Source: JADJOY01 sp046331705 [NCBI: bacterium]
Lineage (GTDB): Bacteria > JADJOY01
NCBI GenBank assembly: GCA_046331705.1
Contig: JAXLQJ010000037.1
Location: forward strand, 14,633 to 78,632
Reading direction: 5' to 3'
Length of the DNA stretch: 64,000 bases
The notes beneath the pieces are model-generated. The model was not told the DNA's origin, ran no database searches, and saw only the letters and a list, made by a program, of their open reading frames with translations. The translations under genes and the position numbers were made by a program. Below are positions 34,531 to 40,317 of this stretch, piece after piece; position 1 is the first letter of the stretch; each line of letters opens with the position of its first letter.

Positions 34531-35789
34531 ACTGTAGGGAGCACATGATCTGTCCGCTCCGAAGAACAAGTGAAGTGTCCGCTTTCGGCGTTCGGGAGGT
34601 AGAGGGCGGTCCCCAAGGGGGATGCTGCCGATGCTCTACGGTCCGACCGCGCTGGAGCGGGCGATGCGGATTCGTGAGGTGATGCTTCAGCGATGAGCGG
34701 GGAGATCATGGATCCAGGGAGCGACATCCGGGCATGGATCCACGGTCTGCGTCGGTGGAAGGCGCGCTTCGAAGCCACGGTCGACCGCTCGCCGTCGCCG
34801 AGGTCGGCCCTCGGGCCGCCCCACCCGCGGCGGAGCTCGAGCGCGTGCTGCGTTACCGCGACACCTACACCGGCTTCAACGTCCGCCCTTTCCAGATCGC
34901 GCAGCGAGCATGCGGTGACGCTTTCGTACCGACGGTGAAGACGGCGCTGCAGGCGGCCGGCCTGGTACGCCGACGGCGGTCGCGAGCGGCACCGTCGTCG
35001 CCGCGAGCCGAAGGCCTGCCGGGGCAGATGCTGCACCTCGCGGAGCCCCCACGCATGCGGCGTGTGCCCCGACGAGAAGCAGACCCTGATCGCCCTGGTC
35101 GACGATGCCACCAGCGAGCTGCTCTACGGTCGGATCGAGAAGCGAGAGCACGGACACGTCATGGCGGGGTTAAAGGCGGGTTTGAGCAAGAGGGTCTGCC
35201 GATCGCTCTATACGGATCGCGCGAGCTGGGGCGATCACGCGTCGTGCCGGCAGGCGCCCGATCCGACGATCGGACGGGTCGCCGCGCGTTGGATCGTTGG
35301 GGACGAGCACATCCGGGCGCGCTCTCCCCAGGCGCGAGGCCGAGTGAACAGGCGAACCGGACGTTGCAGGACCGCCTGGTCAACGAGCTACGGGTGGCCG
35401 GGATCCGCACGTGTCGACGCCAACCGCTACCTCGGGCGGTTTCGTCCGGTCAACCGATTGTTTGCTCGCCCGGCTCGGGACCCGCGTCGGCCTTCGTGGG
35501 GCTGGGGCGTGGCTGGATCAGGTCTGTCACGAAACGAACGGGTCGTGGGCAAGGACAACACCGTGGTCCTGGAGAAGGTGCGGCTGCAGATCGCCAAGCA
35601 GCGCGGGCGTCGCAGCTGCGAAGGGATGCGGTCCTCGTGCGGCGGCGGACGCCGTCCACGTGTGGCAGCCGAGCAATGCCTCGGACGGTTCACGTGACGG
35701 AACCCTCTCCCTGCTCGCGCACCGACCCCCTCGGGGGTCGGTGAGCCTGAGATCGACCGGACAGATCCGCCAAAACCACCGGACCTCTG
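34531..35789 (+). mobile_element. Decayed IS1202-family (ISNCY-type) insertion sequence
   Basis: About 1.26 kb bounded by identical 18-bp direct repeats. Ends share the inverted motif GATCTGTCCG (plus strand near 34547, minus strand near 35767), not at exactly equal distance from the repeats, so at least one end is degraded. The interior encodes the recognisable pieces of an IS1202/ISDol1-type DDE transposase in several frames. Direct repeats of 15-18 bp are recorded for the ISTde1 subgroup of this family. The element lies 113 bp from the dif site. Not active: transposase is frameshifted. Confidence 0.72.
34622..35697 (+). pseudogene. IS1202-family DDE transposase, multiply frameshifted
   Basis: Conserved blocks occur in order but in alternating frames: MLPMLYGPTALERAMRIREVMLQR (start ATG after an AAGGGGG leader), then the HTH-like MSGEI...WIHGLRRWKARFEA, then YRDTYTGFNVRPFQ and VKTALQAAGLVRRRR, then the catalytic-core TLIALVDDATSELLYGRI (DDE first Asp), EQEGLPIALY, SPGARPSEQANRTLQDRLVNELRVAG, VDANRYLGRFRPVN, and the C-terminal barrel RNERVVGKDNTVVLEKVRLQI...CLGRF. 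At least five frame changes are needed, plus an in-frame stop, so it is a decayed copy rather than a programmed frameshift. About 355 codons reconstructed. Confidence 0.82.
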
Positions 35790-35807
35790 CCAACGCGCTG
35801 GCGCGAC
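35790..35807. repeat. Right copy of 18-bp direct repeat
   Basis: Same 18 bases as 34513-34530, immediately after the right end of the IS remnant. Confidence 0.75.
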
Positions 35808-36154
35808 GCGCCGTTCCGCCGAGGACGCGGGCGGCGACGCACTCGGCCGGGCGGCGCCGCCGTGCGACCTGGGGCAGCGCGGAGAGCACCCGGTCGGCCG
35901 GCGGGGTCGCAACGTCCGCTAGTTTACATAATATATATTATCGGACGTTGGTGCCGGAGCCGCCGGCGCCAGCCGAAGCGACCGAGCCGCTCTTCGAAGT
36001 CTCGCGACGCGCCCCGGCGCCGGACGCCGCGCTCCGGAAATGGCAACGGCGCCCGGGAGCCCGTGCTCCCAGACGCCGTGCGTCTCTCGATCGATCGTGT
36101 CGCGCGGCGACGGCGCGCTGCCTTGGGGCCGCGCCAGCGCGACGTCGGCTTGCT
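35808..36154. other. Gene-free stretch holding dif, downstream of rpoZ
   Basis: About 350 bp without a supported gene between the IS remnant and the rpoZ stop. GC-rich apart from the AT-rich dif core. No terminator with a T-tract, repeat array or RNA was recognised apart from dif. Confidence 0.5.
35921..35948. other. dif: Chromosomal dif site (XerC/XerD recombination site)
   Basis: A 28-bp element with a strikingly AT-rich core in a GC-rich genome. Minus-strand reading: XerC-side arm ACGTCCGATAA, 6-bp centre TATATA, XerD arm TTATGTAAACT. The XerD arm and centre are identical to those I recall for Bacillus subtilis dif, 25 of 28 bases overall, and CATAAT..TATATTAT is shared with E. coli dif. 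FtsK-activated XerCD resolves chromosome dimers here, so this marks the replication terminus. KOPS-like octamers on both sides point at it. Confidence 0.88.
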
Positions 36155-36400
36155 TCAGGGCATCGCGCCGAGCCCTTCGTCGGCCAGGGCCGGCTTCGGC
36201 TCCTCGCGCTCGACCAGCTTCAGATGGACCTTGCGTGCCGCGATCTCGCGCAGCGCCACCACGATCGGCTTCTCCTTGCGCGGTGCGACCCGGGGCTTCG
36301 AGCCGGTCAGCAGCTGCTTGGTGCGGGCAGCGGCCGTATGAACGAGATGGAACCGGTTCGGAACCTCTCGCAAGCAATCGTCGACGGTGATGCGGGCCAT
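36155..36400 (-). CDS. rpoZ: DNA-directed RNA polymerase omega subunit
   Basis: 81 residues, standard size for deltaproteobacterial-type omega. MARITVDDCLREVPNRFHLVHTAAARTKQLL and KEKPIVVALREIAARKVHL are diagnostic; omega helps assemble and fold beta' and can bind ppGpp. The ATG is preceded by a near-perfect GAGGAGGT ribosome-binding site at 5 nt, which decides the start against an upstream in-frame extension. Located downstream of htrA on the same strand, with two hairpins between. Confidence 0.95.
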   Translation of the reverse strand: MARITVDDCLREVPNRFHLVHTAAARTKQLLTGSKPRVAPRKEKPIVVALREIAARKVHLKLVEREEPKPALADEGLGAMP

Positions 36401-36442
36401 CGAACCTCCTCGCTCGGGACTTCCTGCGCCGAGCTTGTGCTG

Positions 36443-36475
36443 GGGCTCGAGTGCGCGTGCGGCACACTCGAGCCC
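36443..36475 (-). terminator. Hairpin between htrA and rpoZ (proximal to rpoZ)
   Basis: An 11-bp stem (GGGCTCGAGTG/CACTCGAGCCC) with an 11-nt loop. No T-tract. Could be attenuation, transcript stabilisation or a protein site. Confidence 0.35.
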
Positions 36476-36495
36476 GTGGTCTGCCTTCACGAAAC

Positions 36496-36525
36496 CCACG
36501 CGCGCCGCTTCCTGGGCGCGCGTGG
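36496..36525 (-). terminator. Terminator-like hairpin downstream of htrA
   Basis: An 11-bp perfect stem (CCACGCGCGCC/GGCGCGCGTGG) with an 8-nt loop, followed on the minus strand by GTTTCG. It starts 6 nt after the htrA stop codon. The T-run is short, so it may be a weak or Rho-assisted terminator. Confidence 0.5.
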
Positions 36526-36530
36526 CCAGC

Positions 36531-38084
36531 TCAGCTTCCGGGCTTGACGGTCACGAACAGCGTCGAGCCCTTGCGCTCGATGAGCAACAGCGCTGGCTGG
36601 TCCTTCTCGAGCTCCTTGATGGCGGCCGCGAAGTCGTCGACGCCTTCGATCGCCTTGCGGTTCACCTCGCGGATGATGTCGCCGCGCTGAATGCCGGCCT
36701 CGCTCGCCGGGCCGCGGACTCGGGTGACGACCACGCCTTTGAGGTCGTCGGTGCCGAGCTGCTCCGCCAGCTTGCTGGTCAATCCCTGGACTTCCAAGCC
36801 GAGCACCTGACTTTCGCCGTCGTGACCTGCGGCGACGGCGTCGTCGGCCGGGTACGTGCCGACCTCGACCGCGATCTTGAGCTTCTCGGGCTTACCCTTG
36901 CCTTCGCCCTTGCCGCGGTCCGTGCGCAGGACCTCGAGATGGACCTGGGTACCGGGCTCGACCGACGCCACCGTGCGGCTCAGCTCACGCGTCGAGGCGA
37001 TCTTCTTGCCGTCGAGCTCGACGACGACGTCGCCGCGCTTGAGCCCGGCCTTGGCTGCCGGACCTTCACCGATCACCTCCGCGATGAGGGCGCCACCCGC
37101 GCTCTCGAGGCCCAGCGACTTCGCCAGGTCGTCGCTCAGGTCCTGGATCTTCACGCCGAGCCAGCCGCGCGTGACCTTACCGGACGACTTGAGGTCCGCG
37201 ACGATCTGCTTGGCCATGTTGATCGGCACCGCGAATCCGATGCCGCTGCCGGTCGCGGTGATCGCCGTGTTGATGCCGATCACGCGGCCCTCGATGTCGA
37301 AGAGCGGCCCGCCCGAGTTCCCCGGGTTGATCGACGCATCGGTCTGGATGAAGTCGTCGTAGGGACCGGTGCCGATGGCGCGTTCCTTCGCGGACACGAT
37401 GCCCGCCGTCATGGTGTGCTCGAGCCCGAACGGGTTGCCGATGGCGATCACCCAATCGCCGATCCGCACCGCATCCGAATCGCCGAGCTCGACGTGCGGC
37501 AGGTCGCCCTTCGCCGAGTCCACGCGAATCAGCGCCACGTCGGTCTTCTCGTCCGTGCCGATGATCTTGGCCTTCTCCTCGTGACCGTCCGAGAACTTGG
37601 CCACCACCTCGTCCGCGCCTTTCACGACGTGGCTGTTGGTGATGATGTAACCGTCCTTGTCGATGACGAAGCCCGAGCCGAGGCTGCGCTGCTTCACGTC
37701 CTCGTTGTCCGGCGCGCCGAAGAACTTCCAGAACTCGTCGTTGTCGCCGAAGAACTCGCGCAGCTCGGGACGGGCGCGCCCCATCGGCGGATGGTGGATC
37801 ACCTTGGTGGTGCTCAGGTTCACGACCGCGCGCTTCTGGTGCTCGTAGAGGTCGGCGAAGCTCGGCGGAAACACGCCCGGAGCGCGCGCCGGCGCGGGGC
37901 TCGCAGTCGTGGCCTCGGGCGCCTCGGCCTTGGGCTCCGAGTCCTTGCCGAAGAAGGCCTTCGAGACCTCCGCGGCACCCACGCCGCCGAGCACCAGTCC
38001 GATGCAGAGCCAGAGCAGCGCACGCGCCCAGCCCCAGGGTTGAGCCACGCGACCACTCACGGTGTCCCTTTCGTTGCCGTTCAC
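36531..38084 (-). CDS. DegP/DegQ/HtrA family periplasmic serine protease with two PDZ domains
   Basis: 517 residues. N-terminal signal/anchor at about 20-40 (ALLWLCIGLVLGGVGAAEV). Trypsin-like domain with the catalytic triad His152 (TNSHVV), Asp182 (KTDVALIRV) and Ser257 (NPGNSGGP). Two PDZ domains follow (about 300-390: GWLGVKIQDLSDDLAKSL...AGLKRGDVVVELDGKKI, and about 415-500: GLTSKLAEQL...GIQRGDIIREVNRKAI). Degrades and chaperones misfolded envelope proteins. Starts at GTG with a modest GGAG. Genes for dnaJ and rpoZ flank it, consistent with a stress/housekeeping cluster; no sigma-E operator was identified. Confidence 0.95.
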   Translation of the reverse strand: MNGNERDTVSGRVAQPWGWARALLWLCIGLVLGGVGAAEVSKAFFGKDSEPKAEAPEATTASPAPARAPGVFPPSFADLYEHQKRAVVNLSTTKVIHHPPMGRARPELREFFGDNDEFWKFFGAPDNEDVKQRSLGSGFVIDKDGYIITNSHVVKGADEVVAKFSDGHEEKAKIIGTDEKTDVALIRVDSAKGDLPHVELGDSDAVRIGDWVIAIGNPFGLEHTMTAGIVSAKERAIGTGPYDDFIQTDASINPGNSGGPLFDIEGRVIGINTAITATGSGIGFAVPINMAKQIVADLKSSGKVTRGWLGVKIQDLSDDLAKSLGLESAGGALIAEVIGEGPAAKAGLKRGDVVVELDGKKIASTRELSRTVASVEPGTQVHLEVLRTDRGKGEGKGKPEKLKIAVEVGTYPADDAVAAGHDGESQVLGLEVQGLTSKLAEQLGTDDLKGVVVTRVRGPASEAGIQRGDIIREVNRKAIEGVDDFAAAIKELEKDQPALLLIERKGSTLFVTVKPGS

Positions 38085-38223
38085 TCGTTCTTCTCCTCGG
38101 CGTCTTGGGCACCTGCTTCACGGCAGGTCGCCGACGCCCGGCGCTCACCCGCGCCGTCTCTCGTTGACCGCGGTATCGGCCGCGCGGCGCGAAGCCCGCG
38201 GCGACGGATCGTTGGATCGTGTG

Positions 38224-39324
38224 TCAGTTGCCGAGCTCGCGGATGCGATCCACCAGCCCACGCTTTCCGCTGCCGACGGCCAGCCCCTCTTCCTCGGCCA
38301 GCTCCTTGAGCAGGCTCTTCGCCCTGCTCGAGAGCTTCGTCGGCACCGGTATGCGGACCTGAACAACCAGATCGCCTCGACCGCGGCCCCGAAGTCGCGG
38401 CAGGCCGTGACCGTCGAGGCGAAACACCGCTCCCGGCTGGGTGCCGGGAGGGATGCGAAGCGGGACCGGATCGTCGAGCGTTGGCACCTGGACCTCACCT
38501 CCCAACGCACATTGGACGTACGGAACGTCCAATTCGATCAAAAGATGTTCGGCTTCCCGCGAAAATACCTCGTCCTCTCGGACCCCGATCCCGACGTACA
38601 GATCTCCCGGCGGGCCGCCTCGGGTGCCGGCGCCGCCCTTCCCCGCCAGCCGCAGCTGCATCCCGCTCTCGATACCCGCCGGAATCTCGACCTTGAGCGC
38701 CTCGTGATGACGCACCCGACCCGCACCGCGGCACTCGTCGCAGGGCTTGGTGACTCGCCGACCGCGCCCCTGGCAATTCGGGCAGGTCGTGGTCATGAGA
38801 AACGGCCCGCGCGAGATGCTCGCCTGCCCGGACCCGCGGCAGGTGGGACAGATCTCCGGGCTGCTTCCCGGCGCGCATCCGGAGGCGCCGCAGGCGCCGC
38901 AATCCACGACGCGCTCGACGGGGATCTCCTTCGAGCAACCGCGCGCCGCCTCGCGGAAGTCGATCGCGACCTGGGTGCTCAGATCCTCGCCGCGCCGCGG
39001 TCGATTCGGGTCGCGCCGCCGGCCGCCGCCGAAGAGGTCGCCCAGGACGTCCCCGAATCCGAACACGTCGCCGAAATGCGCGAAGATGTCGTCGAAGCCA
39101 CGGAAGCCCTGGAATCCCGAGCCCCGCAGGCCGTCGTGGCCATAGGAGTCGTAAAGCCGGCGCTTCTCGGCATCGTGAAGAACCTCGTAGGCCTCCGCGG
39201 CCTCCTTGAAGCGCTCCTCGGCCTCCGGATCGTCGGGGCGGCGATCCGGGTGATTGTCGAGGGCGATCTTGCGATAGGCCTTCTTGATGGTGGAGTCGTC
39301 GGCGTCGCGGGCGACGCCGAGCAC
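38224..39324 (-). CDS. dnaJ: Chaperone DnaJ (N-terminus displaced by an apparent frameshift)
   Basis: DnaK co-chaperone. The frame from this GTG carries the J-domain from [26 protein letters not shown] onward (HPD present), the Gly/Phe region, four CxxCxGxG zinc motifs ([32 protein letters not shown]) and the C-terminal peptide-binding domains. The expected first nine residues, MASKRDYYE, are encoded immediately upstream in another frame: GAG followed by TGCTC, where GAG GTG CTC would be expected, so one G seems missing. Either a real mutation, translation from the internal GTG, or a sequencing deletion. Body intact, 366 codons. Confidence 0.9.
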   Translation of the reverse strand: MLGVARDADDSTIKKAYRKIALDNHPDRRPDDPEAEERFKEAAEAYEVLHDAEKRRLYDSYGHDGLRGSGFQGFRGFDDIFAHFGDVFGFGDVLGDLFGGGRRRDPNRPRRGEDLSTQVAIDFREAARGCSKEIPVERVVDCGACGASGCAPGSSPEICPTCRGSGQASISRGPFLMTTTCPNCQGRGRRVTKPCDECRGAGRVRHHEALKVEIPAGIESGMQLRLAGKGGAGTRGGPPGDLYVGIGVREDEVFSREAEHLLIELDVPYVQCALGGEVQVPTLDDPVPLRIPPGTQPGAVFRLDGHGLPRLRGRGRGDLVVQVRIPVPTKLSSRAKSLLKELAEEEGLAVGSGKRGLVDRIRELGN

Positions 39325-39350
39325 TCGTAATAGTCACGCTTCGAAGCCAC
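39324..39350 (-). other. dnaJ: Out-of-frame 5' end of dnaJ (MASKRDYYE)
   Basis: GTG-started nonapeptide MASKRDYYE, the canonical DnaJ N-terminus, in a different frame from the body. Joining it to the body needs insertion of one base at about 39324. Completes a full-length J-domain if the deletion is an artefact. Confidence 0.8.
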
Positions 39351-39533
39351 GGCGCGTCACCCTTTTCGATTGGTCGAGACCGCGAGGGGCACGAGCGGTG
39401 CCGGCCCGCTGCGCGAGACGCAACCGAGCCTGCCGCCGGTGCCGCCGCTCGGGCCCACCGCCGTGCTCGACGCGCTCACGCGTCCTCGCGCGCGACGAAA
39501 ATCGCTGATTTCTCGGGATTTTCTCGTGAGCGT

Positions 39534-39562
39534 GAGATAATGACGCGCGTCCCGCTTGTCAA
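39534..39562 (-). promoter_or_regulatory. Putative sigma-70-like promoter for dnaJ
   Basis: Minus-strand TTGACA -35, 17-bp spacer, TATCTC -10 (only 3 of 6 match). It would give a leader of about 180 nt to the dnaJ start. The -10 is weak, so a heat-shock or alternative promoter may be used instead. Confidence 0.35.
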
Positions 39563-39599
39563 CCCGCTGGCACGCGCGTGGGTCGCAAACGCCGAACCC

Positions 39600-39628
39600 T
39601 TGACGGTGCTCGCCGCCCGCCCTAGCTT
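39600..39628 (+). promoter_or_regulatory. Putative promoter for the SRPBCC-like gene
   Basis: TTGACG -35, 17-bp spacer, TAGCTT -10, with the ATG 46 nt further and a GAGG ribosome-binding site in between. Matches the TTGAC(G) style used elsewhere in the window. Confidence 0.4.
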
Positions 39629-39673
39629 CGGCCGGCCCCCGGACACCCACTCGACGCTCGCGAGGCCGCCGCC

Positions 39674-40267
39674 ATGGAGATCCGTTCGACCGACGTCGTT
39701 CCGTACCCCGTCGACGAGGTGCTGCACACCTTTCGCGACCGGATGCCGGAGATCACGGAGTACATCCGCAACGTCGATCGCATCGTCGTCGAGAAGCGTG
39801 AGGACCTCGGCAAAGGCAAGGTCCACCTGATCAACCACTGGTACGCGGTCGGCGAGATCCCGGCGGTGGCGCGGGCCTTCGTCAAGCCGGACATGCTGTC
39901 GTGGCGCGACGACGCCACCTGGGACGAGGCCGAGCGCACCGCCACCTGGAAGCTCGAGACGTTCTTCTTCCGGGAGAGCGTGCGGTGCTACGGCACGACG
40001 CGCTTCGTGCCGAAGGGCGACGCCGCCACCGAGGTGCGGATCGAGGCGAACCTCGAGATCCGCCTCGGCGATCTGCCGATGGTGCCGACGCTGCTGCGCA
40101 AGAAGGTGAGCGCGGAGATCGAGCGCTTCATCGCCTCGCTCATCGGCCCCAACCTCAAGAACGCCACGATCGGCGTCCAGAAGTTCCTGGACGCCAACCC
40201 CCCGTCGCACGCGTCCAAGACGAAGCCCGCCGCCAAGCCGGCGGCCAAGAAGCGCAGCAAGAGCTGA
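39674..40267 (+). CDS. SRPBCC/DUF2505-like lipid-binding-fold protein
   Basis: 197 residues. The pattern VVPYPVDEVLHTFRDRMPEITEYI at the N-terminus, a beta-rich middle (KVHLINHWYAVGEIP; TATWKLETFFFRESVRCYGTTRF), and LEIRLGDLPMVPTLLRKKVSAEIERFIASLIGPNLKNATIGVQKFL match START-like/SRPBCC folds (polyketide-cyclase-like) of the DUF2505 type. Lysine-rich tail KTKPAAKPAAKKRSKS. Such proteins bind hydrophobic ligands; the ligand here is unknown. ATG supported by GAGG 8 nt upstream. Convergent with the PEP-synthase-like gene. Confidence 0.7.
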   Translation: MEIRSTDVVPYPVDEVLHTFRDRMPEITEYIRNVDRIVVEKREDLGKGKVHLINHWYAVGEIPAVARAFVKPDMLSWRDDATWDEAERTATWKLETFFFRESVRCYGTTRFVPKGDAATEVRIEANLEIRLGDLPMVPTLLRKKVSAEIERFIASLIGPNLKNATIGVQKFLDANPPSHASKTKPAAKPAAKKRSKS

Positions 40268-40317
40268 GCGCCGCGGGGGCGGCGCGCGCCGCGCGAGAGC
40301 CAGGAACGCCGCGCGCG

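Larger units (their letters stand above)
39351..39673. other. Divergent intergenic region between dnaJ and the SRPBCC-like gene
   Basis: 323 bp between dnaJ (minus) and the following plus-strand gene. Contains two candidate promoters (one each way). I looked for a CIRCE heat-shock operator and did not find it; a short GTGAGCGTGAG direct repeat lies at about 39526-39536. Confidence 0.5.

Noticed and set aside
34622-35697. Programmed -1 frameshifting to express the IS transposase
   Set aside because: At least five frame changes and stops are needed; no slippery heptamer at a consistent place. It is decay.
34547-35767. Complete terminal inverted repeats for the IS remnant
   Set aside because: Only GATCTGTCCG is shared and at unequal distance from the two direct repeats; the true ends cannot be fixed by eye.
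39351-39673. CIRCE or other heat-shock operator before dnaJ
   Set aside because: No TTAGCACTC-N9-GAGTGCTAA-like dyad; only a short GTGAG repeat.
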